From the NCBI GenBank assembly GCA_021158055.1, contig JAGGVJ010000013.1:1-49902 (forward strand): a stretch of 49,902 bases of DNA, in the 5' to 3' direction. Position numbers and translations under genes: made by a program. Below, one piece after another: positions 7,727-15,547 of this stretch. The notes under the pieces are model-generated. The model worked only from the letters and a program-made list of their open reading frames with translations. It searched no databases and was not told the origin of the DNA. The stretch is from Candidatus Iainarchaeum sp. (GTDB lineage: Archaea; Iainarchaeota; Iainarchaeia; JAGGVJ01). Position 1 is the stretch's first letter; each line of letters begins with the position of its first letter.

Positions 7727-9472
7727 ATGAAGTTCGCGTCGGTTGCGCATGCATTTGAAAAAATAGAGTTTATTTCCTCGCGCCTTGAAATAACAGGCAT
7801 ACTTGCAGAGTTGTTTTCAAAGGCTGAAAAAGAAGAAATAGGAAATCTTATGTACCTTTGCCAGGGAAGCGTCGCCCCGAAATTTAAGGGTGTTGACATC
7901 GGCATGGGGGAAAAGCTCGTGGAGTCGGCCATTGCTTCTGCCATGGGGTTTTCCAAAAGAGAAGTCGAGGAATTGTATTTTAAACTCGGTGATTTGGGCC
8001 TGGTGTCAATGGAGCTTGCTTCCCAAAGGAAACAACGGTCCCTTTTTTCACGGGAGCTTTCAATCAACGAAGTTTATTCAAGCATGATGAAGATTGCAAC
8101 TTCGGGGGGTTCAGGTTCACAGGACCTCAAAATAAAAGTTCTTGTCGACCTGCTTGGAAACGCGAGTCCTGTTGAAGCAAAGTTTTTGACGCGGTTTCCG
8201 GTCGGGGCCATGAGGCTTGGGGTCGGCGACCCGACAATCCTTGACGCCTTGAGTATCAGGGCAGCCGGCGATAAATCACTTAGGGAAACAATTGAAAGAG
8301 CATACAACCTGCGCTCAGACCTTGGCCTTGTTGCAACGATTCTTTTTGAAAAAGGGATTGAAGGCCTCAAGGGAATAAATGTTGAAGCAGGTGTTCCTCT
8401 CCGCCCCGCGCTTGGAGAACGCCTTCCGTCAGCACAGGAGATAATCAAAAAACTTGGAAAATGCGCGGTTGAGGGAAAATACGACGGGCTCCGCTGTCAG
8501 CTGCATAAAAAAGGAGATGAGATAACTCTTTTTTCAAGAAAACTTGAAAACATCACTTCAATGTTTCCGGAAGTCGTCGCCGCGGGAAAAAAGCTGAATG
8601 CAAAAGAGTTGATCATTGAAGGCGAGGCGCTTGCGTTTAATCCGGCGACAGAAGAGTTTTATCCCTTTCAGGTCACGATACAGCGGAAACGCAAGTACGG
8701 CATTGAAAAAATGTCTGAGGACCTGCCCTTGTCACTTGTGGTTTTTGATGTCATACTCATTGACGGCACTGACTGCACAGTGAAGCCGTACAGTGAAAGA
8801 AGAAAAATAATCGAGTCCCTGATAGAGGAGAACAACACATTTAAGCTGAGCAGGCAGATCATTACTGACAGCGCTGAAAAAATAAATGAGTTTTTTGAAG
8901 TTTGCCTTGAAGCAGGGCTTGAAGGGGTAATGGCAAAGGATCTCAGCGCGCAATATACTGCAGGAAAGCGAAAGTTTGCGTGGGTGAAGCTTAAGAGGTC
9001 TTACAAGGGAGAGCTGGCAGACACTATTGATGCGGTGATTCTTGGCTTGTTTGTAGGCAAAGGCAAAAAAGTTAAGTTTGGTTACAGTGCTTTTCTTTGC
9101 GGGGTGCTTGATCCTGAGAAAGACGTGTTCAGGACAATCTGCAAGGTAAGTTCGGGTTTAAGCGAGGAAGAACTCATTGGGATAAACCAGCTTATCAAAA
9201 AAGACATTGTTTCAGTTAAGCCGAAAGAAATTGAAAGTGAAATTGAACCCGATGCCTGGGTTGTCCCAAGGTATGTGTTTGAGCTGACTGCCGACGAAAT
9301 AACTGTTTCCCCGGTCCACACCTGCGGGCGAAACACCAAAAGCGGTTATGCACTCAGGTTTCCAAGGATAAAAGGCGGTCTGCGTTTTGACAAGGACCCG
9401 TCTTCTGCCACAACTGAAAAAGAAGTGATTGACATGTACAAAATGCAGTCAAGCGTTGAAGTGCAGGATTGA
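7727..9472 (+). CDS. lig: ATP-dependent DNA ligase
   Basis: Replicative archaeal DNA ligase of 581 residues. The adenylated lysine is K251 in motif I KYDGLR; motif III (DVILIDG), motif IV (EGVMAKD) and motif V (KLKRSY) follow in order. The N-terminal helical DNA-binding domain (about 1-210) and C-terminal OB domain are both full length. ATG 7727 is preceded by AAGGTG. It seals nicks during replication and repair in the cytoplasm. The C-terminus is followed at once by a degenerate tandem repeat that runs toward the DUF2797 gene. Confidence 0.95.
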   Translation: MKFASVAHAFEKIEFISSRLEITGILAELFSKAEKEEIGNLMYLCQGSVAPKFKGVDIGMGEKLVESAIASAMGFSKREVEELYFKLGDLGLVSMELASQRKQRSLFSRELSINEVYSSMMKIATSGGSGSQDLKIKVLVDLLGNASPVEAKFLTRFPVGAMRLGVGDPTILDALSIRAAGDKSLRETIERAYNLRSDLGLVATILFEKGIEGLKGINVEAGVPLRPALGERLPSAQEIIKKLGKCAVEGKYDGLRCQLHKKGDEITLFSRKLENITSMFPEVVAAGKKLNAKELIIEGEALAFNPATEEFYPFQVTIQRKRKYGIEKMSEDLPLSLVVFDVILIDGTDCTVKPYSERRKIIESLIEENNTFKLSRQIITDSAEKINEFFEVCLEAGLEGVMAKDLSAQYTAGKRKFAWVKLKRSYKGELADTIDAVILGLFVGKGKKVKFGYSAFLCGVLDPEKDVFRTICKVSSGLSEEELIGINQLIKKDIVSVKPKEIESEIEPDAWVVPRYVFELTADEITVSPVHTCGRNTKSGYALRFPRIKGGLRFDKDPSSATTEKEVIDMYKMQSSVEVQD

Positions 9473-9586
9473 ATCAGATTGTATCTGCATGCGGAACCAG
9501 ATCAGCGTGTATGTGTGTATGCGGGAATCAAATCAGTGTATGTGTGTATGCGGGTATGCGGGAATCAAATCAGTGTGTATGTGATG
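9473..9586 (+). repeat. Degenerate GTGTATG-rich tandem repeat after lig stop
   Basis: Three to four diverged copies of a roughly 29-37-bp unit of the form ATCA-GTGTATGTGTGTATGCGGGA follow the ligase stop codon. The clearest copies are 9507-9535 and 9536-9572; the second contains an extra 8-bp GGTATGCG insertion. An older copy spans about 9473-9504. The repeat happens to stay open in one frame, producing a Cys/Val-rich false N-terminus for the next gene. Confidence 0.75.
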
Positions 9587-9591
9587 ATGAA

Positions 9592-10449
9592 ATGATTGTT
9601 TGGCGAGTGAACTGGATAGGCAGAAGTTCCCAAAACCATTTTGCTCCGGTTCTTGAGTGCATTGAAGGTAGTGAAGTGATTTCTGTTCCGCTTGATTTTG
9701 GAGAAGAATTCCATTTTTCGATTTCCGGGAATAAAAAGTGCACGGGGTTTTGGAATGCTGAAAAAAAACACCAACCGTGCCCAACTTTTTCTGATGCTGT
9801 TTCAGGCTGCCAGTGCGACGACTGCAGGTCAAATGATTTTATGCAGGCATGCATTGCCTGTGACGGAAGCGTTTGTTTTGCCCCGTCAGCGATGAGGGTG
9901 CCGTGCAGTTTAGCAGAATATTTTGTTTACCTTGTTTCTTTCGGAGACGCACTCAAAGTCGGAATAACCGCAAAACACAGGTACCCCCAAAGATGCATCG
10001 AACAGGGGGCTGATTTTTGCACTGCCGTTGCCCTTGTTCAGGGAGGGGATTTGGTCAGGTGCATTGAAAAAGACATCTCCAGGGATTTTTCCATAGCAGA
10101 CAGGATGACAACAAGCAAAAAGATAGCGACAATGACCCACAGAAACCCTGCTCTTATCCCGGAAATTGCTTCTTCTGTCCGCGAGTCGGTTGGAAGCGGT
10201 GCAGTTAATTTTCCTGTCCTGGATTTAAGCACGCACCACGGGTTTGCCTGCCTTGAGCGAAAACCCCTTGTTCAAAAAAACCCGCAGGACAATACCGGCG
10301 GAAAGATAATCGGGGTAAAAGGGAGCACAGGTGTTTTTGAGTGCGCAGCTTCGTTTTTTGCAGTTGATTTCAAGTCGCTTAGCGGGAGAAAAATCGAGTT
10401 TGGAGCGAAAAAACAAAACGTTCAGTCAAGCTTGTTTGGCTGGAATTGA
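9592..10449 (+). CDS. DUF2797 family protein
   Basis: I recognise the DUF2797 pattern: GFWNAEKKHQPCPTF, four Cys in a ribbon-like set (CQCDDCRSN, then ACIACDGSVCFAP), and the core YLVSFGDALKVGITAKHRYPQ followed by RCIEQGADFCTAVALVQGGDL, which resembles a GIY-YIG-like fold (YxV...KVGIT). Biochemical function is not established. ATG 9592 (MIVWRVNWIG) gives 285 residues. The frame is open back to an ATGA overlap with lig at 9469, but those 41 codons are made of the tandem repeat and are probably not part of the protein. Cys-rich metal binding is likely. Confidence 0.75.
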   Translation: MIVWRVNWIGRSSQNHFAPVLECIEGSEVISVPLDFGEEFHFSISGNKKCTGFWNAEKKHQPCPTFSDAVSGCQCDDCRSNDFMQACIACDGSVCFAPSAMRVPCSLAEYFVYLVSFGDALKVGITAKHRYPQRCIEQGADFCTAVALVQGGDLVRCIEKDISRDFSIADRMTTSKKIATMTHRNPALIPEIASSVRESVGSGAVNFPVLDLSTHHGFACLERKPLVQKNPQDNTGGKIIGVKGSTGVFECAASFFAVDFKSLSGRKIEFGAKKQNVQSSLFGWN

Positions 10450-10477
10450 CGGTTTTTTGTTTTGGAGTGATTTTACC

Positions 10478-10519
10478 ATGCCTTATTTTCCTGCCGGGGG
10501 GTACAACTTCATACAGTAA
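10478..10519 (+). CDS. Possible 13-residue leader peptide ORF
   Basis: The short ORF MPYFPAGGYNFIQ has a strong ribosome binding site, GGAGTGAT, 6 nt before its ATG. It starts 28 bp after the DUF2797 stop and ends about 95 bp before the antiporter gene. It could be a real micropeptide, a leader, or chance. Confidence 0.2.
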   Translation: MPYFPAGGYNFIQ

Positions 10520-10614
10520 GCATATAAATTACTTGTTTCTTTTGTTATTTGTTATTGGTATTGCGCGCGTGAATGTGTATCCAATGTGTTTATGGTCAGC
10601 AGAGAGTGAATTAA

Positions 10615-11790
10615 ATGATTGAAATTTTTTTCCAGCTCATTTTAATGCTGGGTCTTGCAAAGCTTTTGGGAGAAATGTGCGAGAGAGTAAGTGTTCCGAA
10701 TGTCTTGGGTTACATGGCAACAGGAATCATTCTCGGGCCGATGGTTCTTGGAAGCGTGTCTCATGACGTTCCTGAAATAAAACTTTTTGCAGAACTCGGG
10801 CTGATATTTTTAATATTCCTTACAGGTTTCAAGGAAGGCAACTTAAGCGAGATGATGAATCACAAGAGGTCAATCGTTTCTGTTTCCGCTCTCGGGTATA
10901 TTTTCCCGTTTGTTGTTTCTTTTGCAATAGCGATGTATTTTGGGTGGTCGATTGCAGCAGCGCTCATTTTAGTCCTTGCTGTTTCAGCAACAGACATAGG
11001 CGTTACTGTAAAAACCATGCTTGACATGGGTAGGCTGAACACCCCGCTTGGAAGAACCATGCTTGGTGTGACAATACTGGACGGGATAGTCGGCCTTATT
11101 GTTTTCACGATTGCAATCGCGTACATTGTTGCAGGAAACATCGGCGGGTTCGAGTTTTTGAAGGTCATTGCGTCAATATTGTTTTTCTTTTTGTTCTTTT
11201 TCATAATAAGGCGCGTAGTGCCAAAGATTGTCCAAAAAGTCGGATTTTTTTCAGTTGAAGAAAGCCAGTTTGCTTTTGCGTTTGTCTTTATATTGGGTCT
11301 TGCGATTACCGCTGAGCTTTTCGGGCTCCACGGCATAATCGGGGCGTTTCTGGCAGGAATGCTTCTTTCGCGCTCTTCCCTTGCAGACACTGATTTCATA
11401 AGCAAGCTTTCAACAATGTCTTACGCTATTTTTATACCCTTGTTTTTTGTATGGACGGGCCTTCTTGTAAACGTGAGTAAATTCACTGTGTTTCCTTTGG
11501 TGATTATAGTGGGTGTTTTGTCGGCAAATTTTGTCGGCGCATACATCGGAGGATTTATCGGCGGCATGAAAACTCACGACAGGTTTTCAATGGCTTTTGG
11601 AATGTTTCCTCGTGGGGGAATAAATATTGCGATAGCGTCGATTGGGATAACCTTGATTGACTCTGCAGGAAATCCGATAGTCAATGGGGAGTTAGGCAGC
11701 ACGCTTTTTTCAACTGTGATGCTTTTGATTGTGGTCAGCGTTATTGTTGGCTCGCTGCTCCTTAAGTCAAGCCTTAAGAGGGGGTCTTGA
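10615..11790 (+). CDS. CPA2-family cation/proton antiporter
   Basis: A 391-residue polytopic protein of the Kef/NapA-like monovalent cation:proton antiporter-2 family, with about 12 membrane segments. The functional motif is SATDIG (D127), in place of the ND or xD pair that carries ions in this superfamily, followed by TMLDMGRL. The usual LFGLHGIIGAFLAGML segment and MFPRGGINIAIAS near the C-terminus are present. No C-terminal TrkA-N domain is attached; instead the next gene encodes a separate CBS protein immediately downstream. Likely role is Na+ or K+ exchange for protons at the membrane. Confidence 0.88.
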   Translation: MIEIFFQLILMLGLAKLLGEMCERVSVPNVLGYMATGIILGPMVLGSVSHDVPEIKLFAELGLIFLIFLTGFKEGNLSEMMNHKRSIVSVSALGYIFPFVVSFAIAMYFGWSIAAALILVLAVSATDIGVTVKTMLDMGRLNTPLGRTMLGVTILDGIVGLIVFTIAIAYIVAGNIGGFEFLKVIASILFFFLFFFIIRRVVPKIVQKVGFFSVEESQFAFAFVFILGLAITAELFGLHGIIGAFLAGMLLSRSSLADTDFISKLSTMSYAIFIPLFFVWTGLLVNVSKFTVFPLVIIVGVLSANFVGAYIGGFIGGMKTHDRFSMAFGMFPRGGINIAIASIGITLIDSAGNPIVNGELGSTLFSTVMLLIVVSVIVGSLLLKSSLKRGS

Positions 11791-12306
11791 ATGATTCACG
11801 ATAGCATAAAACAGGTGAGAAAAAAATCCATAACTGATTTTTGTTACAGGCGGTTTGTCTCTGTTTGCAAAGACACTCTGATAGAAGAAGTCCTTAAAAA
11901 ATTCAACAGGCTTCATTCATCAATACTTCCGGTTGTGGACAACGAAGGCAAGCTAGTGGGGAAGATACGCAAAAGCGACCTGATGAAATTGTTTGTCGAC
12001 CCGAAAGATATTCCCGAGGAACACATTGCAGGTGCTTGCATAGACTTCGGGTATATTGCGCTGCGGGCATCTGAGATAATGAGTAAATACGGGGCTGTTG
12101 CAGACGAGGGCATGCCCGTGCACAAGGCAGCCCTGATGATGATGAAGCACCATTTAACTTCCATGCCTGTAGTTGACAAAAACAACAAGCTTGTCGGAAT
12201 TCTTTGCGGGGACTCGATTATTGAGGAAGTTCTGCGGATAACCGGAAACAATCCCGGTTGCAAGAAAGGAAATTTGTGTCCTGTTAAAGGAAGAGGTAAG
12301 GAGTAG
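11791..12306 (+). CDS. Two-CBS-domain regulatory protein
   Basis: A 171-residue protein with two CBS modules: one around residues 15-65 (SSILPVVDNEGKLVGKIRKSDL) and one around 90-150 (LTSMPVVDKNNKLVGILCGD, then SIIEEVL). CBS pairs bind adenosine nucleotides and gate transporters. The ATG directly follows the antiporter stop (TGAATG), so the two are translationally coupled and this is probably the antiporter's nucleotide-sensing subunit. A Cys-bearing tail (NNPGCKKGNLCPVKG) is unusual and could bind metal. Confidence 0.85.
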   Translation: MIHDSIKQVRKKSITDFCYRRFVSVCKDTLIEEVLKKFNRLHSSILPVVDNEGKLVGKIRKSDLMKLFVDPKDIPEEHIAGACIDFGYIALRASEIMSKYGAVADEGMPVHKAALMMMKHHLTSMPVVDKNNKLVGILCGDSIIEEVLRITGNNPGCKKGNLCPVKGRGKE

Positions 12307-12352
12307 GTTTTAAGGTAAAAAGTAAGTTTTAAGGGTAAGAAGCAGGGTTTTA
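12294..12352 (+). repeat. 19-21 bp tandem repeat spanning CBS gene stop
   Basis: Three consecutive units are visible: AGGTAAGGAGTAGGTTTTA (12294-12312), AGGTAAAAAGTAAGTTTTA (12313-12331) and a 21-bp AGGGTAAGAAGCAGGGTTTTA (12332-12352). The first unit includes the TAG stop of the CBS gene. Confidence 0.75.
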
Positions 12353-12376
12353 ATAAACAAGTATTTGGCGGTAGAA

Positions 12377-12694
12377 ATGAGAAAAAAAATATTTACACTG
12401 TTTATCATGCTTTTTTTAGTCGGTATGTTTGCATACCATTCTTTTGAGAAGTGGAGCTGGATCGACTCGCTTTATTTTTCAGTCACAACCCTTACAACTA
12501 TCGGTTACGGCGACCTCTACCCCACAAACGATGTGTCAAAGATGTTTACCATATTTTATGTGATTGGTGGCATATCCCTTGTCCTGTATGCGTTGTCAAG
12601 CATACAGCGGGATTTGATAAATATTGAAGAAAGAGTCGAGGACGTAGTGAAAAAAAACATAAGAAGGAAATCCAGAAAAAATCAGGATAATTAG
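12377..12694 (+). CDS. Two-helix K+ channel
   Basis: A 105-residue protein with the minimal 2-TM potassium channel plan: first helix at about residues 4-20, pore helix, selectivity filter TTIGYGD (TIGYGD at 41-46) and second helix at about 60-78, ending in a charged coiled stretch (ERVEDVVKKNIRRKSRKN). It would assemble as a tetramer. There is no regulatory domain, so gating may come from another subunit. The ATG at 12377 is preferred; TTG 12365 is an alternative. It follows the antiporter and CBS genes and forms an ion-homeostasis cluster with them. Confidence 0.88.
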   Translation: MRKKIFTLFIMLFLVGMFAYHSFEKWSWIDSLYFSVTTLTTIGYGDLYPTNDVSKMFTIFYVIGGISLVLYALSSIQRDLINIEERVEDVVKKNIRRKSRKNQDN

Positions 12695-12769
12695 GATTTG
12701 ATAAGTTTTATGTCTGTTTATGGAGATTAATTTTGGTTTTAAAGTTAATAATTGAAATCTTTAATTTGA

Positions 12770-13423
12770 TTAAAATTTTCTGCTGCGTTTTTCTTCCCAC
12801 CCTGCAGGGTCTTCAATCCAGTCCATTACCTGTTCCTGTTCGTCTGATGAAAGGTAATTGTTTTCAACTGCAACTTTTAAGAGTTCAGGCAGGTTTGAAA
12901 GGCAGTTCAGTTTGATGTTGTTTTCTTCAAACGCGGTTTTTGAAGATTCAAAACCATAGCTGAAAATTGCTTTGCAGTTGTTTACGATTCCGCCTTCTTC
13001 TCGGATTGCGTTTGCGACATTTATTGAGCTTCCTCCCGTGCTTATCAAGTCTTCAACCACGACCACTCTTTGGCCTTTTTCAATTTTTCCTTCAATCAGG
13101 TTTTTTTTACCGTGTTCTTTCTTTTTTGCGCGCACGTAAATCATCGGAAGGTCAAGGCGCTCTGCGATAAAAGCCGCGTGAGGTATTCCTGCGGTGGCTG
13201 TTCCCGCCAGAAGGTCAACATTGTCAAGGCCTATTTTTTTTTCAAGAACTTCAACAAAACAGTCAACAACCAGTTTTCGTTTTATAGTGTCTGAAATCAG
13301 GATCCGGCAGTCAGTGTAAATCGGGCTTAATATTCCGGAACTGTACCTGAAAGGCTCGGTTGTATTGATGGAAACAGCTTTTAAATCAAGTAATGCTTTT
13401 GCAACAACGCTGCTAAACTCCAT
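12770..13423 (-). CDS. pyrE: Orotate phosphoribosyltransferase
   Basis: Makes orotidine 5'-monophosphate from orotate and PRPP. The 217-residue protein shows FRYSSGILSPIYTDCR near the N-terminus and the PRPP motif VVVVEDLISTGGSS at about residues 122-135, with the KKKEHGKKNLIEG flexible loop before it. ATG 13423 is preceded by GGGGGAAA, almost the same ribosome binding site as used by pyrD on the other side. It diverges from the pyrD-K-C-F operon across a 344-bp region with tandem repeats, which suggests shared control. Confidence 0.93.
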   Translation of the reverse strand: MEFSSVVAKALLDLKAVSINTTEPFRYSSGILSPIYTDCRILISDTIKRKLVVDCFVEVLEKKIGLDNVDLLAGTATAGIPHAAFIAERLDLPMIYVRAKKKEHGKKNLIEGKIEKGQRVVVVEDLISTGGSSINVANAIREEGGIVNNCKAIFSYGFESSKTAFEENNIKLNCLSNLPELLKVAVENNYLSSDEQEQVMDWIEDPAGWEEKRSRKF

Positions 13424-13536
13424 TATATTTCCCCCGTTGAGTTTTTTAGTTCAGGCAATTGGATGTTTTTGTTTATTTGTTTATGAACATTTGTTTAAAT
13501 GTCCGTTAGATAAATGTCTATTAAGTAATTGACAAA

Positions 13537-13643
13537 TTAGTATTTAATTGTTTATCAATTAATAATTATCAGTTAATAAGTTAGTATTTAATTGTTTATC
13601 AATTAATAATTATCAGTTAATAAGTTAGTATTTAATTGTTTAT
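13537..13643 (+). repeat. 44-bp tandem repeat with palindromes between pyrE and pyrD
   Basis: Units start at 13537, 13581 and 13625 with a period of exactly 44 bp; two are complete and the third stops after about 19 bp. Each full unit contains the inverted repeat TTAATTG-TTTAT-CAATTAA (13544-13562 and 13588-13606); the third keeps only the left half. A separate inverted repeat ACATTT-GTTT-AAATGT lies at 13487-13502. The location between divergent pyrimidine genes makes these candidate operators. Apart from the repeats, the 344-bp gap has no ORF I would support. Confidence 0.8.
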
Positions 13644-13767
13644 TAGGTTTTGATATCTGTTGCAAACGACTGCAAAATACAACCTTGTCTGCTTGTTGCA
13701 ACACTGTTTGCAATAATTTTTCATAAAGTATTAATTGATTGGAAGAGCATTTATCTGCGGGGGAAAC

Positions 13768-14685
13768 ATGCCAAATCTTGAAACCGCTTTCTTGAATAAG
13801 ACTTTTTCAAATCCGACTGTTTTGTCATCCGGGATACTTGGAGTTTATGGTTCTTCCCTTGTAAGGGTTGCAATTGAGGGGGCAGGGGCGGTTACCTCGA
13901 AATCAATAAGCCTCAACTACCGGAGCGGGCACCCAAACCCGATAATTGTTGAGTTTGAAGCCGGTTTGATAAACGCGGTCGGGCTTTCGACACACGGGAT
14001 CGACGATTCGATTTCTGAAATTTCTTACGCAGTAAAAAATTCCCCAAGCCCGGTAATTGCAAGCGTTTTTGCAGACAACGTGGAAAACTTTGCGCTTGTG
14101 TCGCAAAGAATAAACGAGGCAAACCCTGATTTTATTGAAGTGAACATATCGTGCCCGAACGTGGAATCAGAGTTTGGAAAGCCCTTTGCAACCGACCCAA
14201 AAACTTCGGCCGCAGTTACTTCGGCAGTCAAAAAAGTTTCAAAAGCGCCGGTAATAGTTAAGCTTTCGCCAAACGTGCCGAACATAAAACTCATTGCAAA
14301 AAGCGTTGTTGACGCAGGCGCTGACGCAATATGTGCGATAAACACGGTTGGGCCGGGCATGGTGATTGACATAGAAAGCGCCAAACCGATTTTAAGCAAC
14401 AAAGTCGGAGGCGTGTCAGGGCCGGCGATAAAGCCTGTTGCGGTCCGGTGTGTCTATGACATTTTTTCCGAAGTTGACGTTCCCATAATCGGTGTCGGCG
14501 GAGTTACAAACGGAAGCGACGCAATTGAAATGATTTTTGCAGGGGCAACGGCTGTGGGAATCGGAAGTGCCGTGCACTATCGGGGGATAGGCGTGTTCAA
14601 AAAGGTGTCAAAGGAAATTTTCCGATTCATGGACACCCACGATTATTCATCAATTGAAGAAATGAGGGGACTTGCACATGAATGA
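13768..14685 (+). CDS. pyrD: Dihydroorotate dehydrogenase, class 1B catalytic subunit
   Basis: Oxidises dihydroorotate to orotate. The 305-residue FMN TIM barrel has the class 1 active-site loop NISCPN with Cys129 as catalytic base, and GVGGVTNGSDAIEMIFAGAT near the C-terminus for phosphate binding. The pyrK gene overlaps its end, which identifies it as the NAD-dependent 1B type. ATG 13768 follows CGGGGGAAAC; a TTG at 13735 is a weaker upstream alternative. First gene of the plus-strand pyrimidine operon. Confidence 0.93.
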   Translation: MPNLETAFLNKTFSNPTVLSSGILGVYGSSLVRVAIEGAGAVTSKSISLNYRSGHPNPIIVEFEAGLINAVGLSTHGIDDSISEISYAVKNSPSPVIASVFADNVENFALVSQRINEANPDFIEVNISCPNVESEFGKPFATDPKTSAAVTSAVKKVSKAPVIVKLSPNVPNIKLIAKSVVDAGADAICAINTVGPGMVIDIESAKPILSNKVGGVSGPAIKPVAVRCVYDIFSEVDVPIIGVGGVTNGSDAIEMIFAGATAVGIGSAVHYRGIGVFKKVSKEIFRFMDTHDYSSIEEMRGLAHE

Positions 14686-15547
14686 AGGCGCGCAGAATTC
14701 AGGGAGGCTCAACAAGCCGATTACCCTTCCGATTGTCAAAGTGGTGGATGAGGCAAAAGATTTCAAATCTTTTTATTTTGATTTTGACCTGGACGCAAAA
14801 CCAGGGCAGTTTGTGACTGTGTGGATTCCCGGAGTAAACGAAAAACCGTTTGCGGTTTCAGGCCAGAAAGACGGGCTGTTTTCAGTTACTGTTTCTGCAG
14901 TCGGGCCGTTTACAAACAAAATGCACGAACTCAAAGAAGGGGATAAGGTCGGAGTGAAAGGGCCTTACGGGACCCACTACAAAATTTCCGGGCCAGACTG
15001 TGACGGAACCGGAGCTGAACACAAAAACCTTGTTCTGGTCGCAGGGGGGTATGGGGTTGCTCCACTTGTGTTTCTTGCAGAAGAGGCGGTCGGAAAAGGA
15101 GTTCAGACAACAATGATTGCGGGAACGCGGACAAAAGAACTTTTGGCATTCCGGGAAAAACTTGAAAGCATTGGCGTTGAGTACCTGGCTGCAACCGATG
15201 ACGGTTCAGAAGGGTTTCACGGTTTTGTGACAGACGTGCTTGAAAACCAGATAAGCCAGGGCAAAGCAAGCGAAATCTGTGCCTGCGGCCCCAGACCGAT
15301 GCTTGAGCGGGTGGGGGCAATCGCTGAAAAGCACAATTTGCCGGGCCAGTTTGGTCTTGAAAGTTACATGAAGTGCGGTTTCGGGATATGCGGGGAATGC
15401 GCTGTTGACTATAAAGGGATTCACATATGCAAAGACGGCCCGGTTTTTCCGCTTGCAACCGCTATGAAAATTTTTCGCTTCAAAAAAGAAAATGACAATT
15501 TTTCTCAGGACAATACAGATGACAAAAGTGAAAAAGAGGTGTTTTAA
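14678..15547 (+). CDS. pyrK: Dihydroorotate dehydrogenase electron transfer subunit
   Basis: Iron-sulfur flavoprotein that passes electrons from PyrD to NAD+. A ferredoxin-reductase-like FAD domain (PGQFVTVWIPG, KPFAVSG), an NAD-binding part (LVLVAGGYGVAPLVFLAEEA) and a C-terminal 2Fe-2S cluster site (MKCGFGICGECAVDYKG then HICKDGP; four Cys) are all visible. The protein has 289 residues with an acidic, low-complexity tail. ATG 14678 overlaps pyrD by 8 bp; its TAA overlaps the pyrC ATG by one base, so the three genes are tightly coupled. Confidence 0.92.
   Translation: MNEGAQNSGRLNKPITLPIVKVVDEAKDFKSFYFDFDLDAKPGQFVTVWIPGVNEKPFAVSGQKDGLFSVTVSAVGPFTNKMHELKEGDKVGVKGPYGTHYKISGPDCDGTGAEHKNLVLVAGGYGVAPLVFLAEEAVGKGVQTTMIAGTRTKELLAFREKLESIGVEYLAATDDGSEGFHGFVTDVLENQISQGKASEICACGPRPMLERVGAIAEKHNLPGQFGLESYMKCGFGICGECAVDYKGIHICKDGPVFPLATAMKIFRFKKENDNFSQDNTDDKSEKEVF

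Noticed and set aside
9473-9586. CRISPR-like repeats after lig
   Set aside because: Copies are adjacent, degenerate and of unequal length with no unique spacers; no cas genes are near.
13537-13643. Replication origin (repeats in AT-rich DNA)
   Set aside because: No ORB-like G-rich motif and no cdc6/orc1 gene nearby; the divergent pyr genes give a simpler regulatory explanation.
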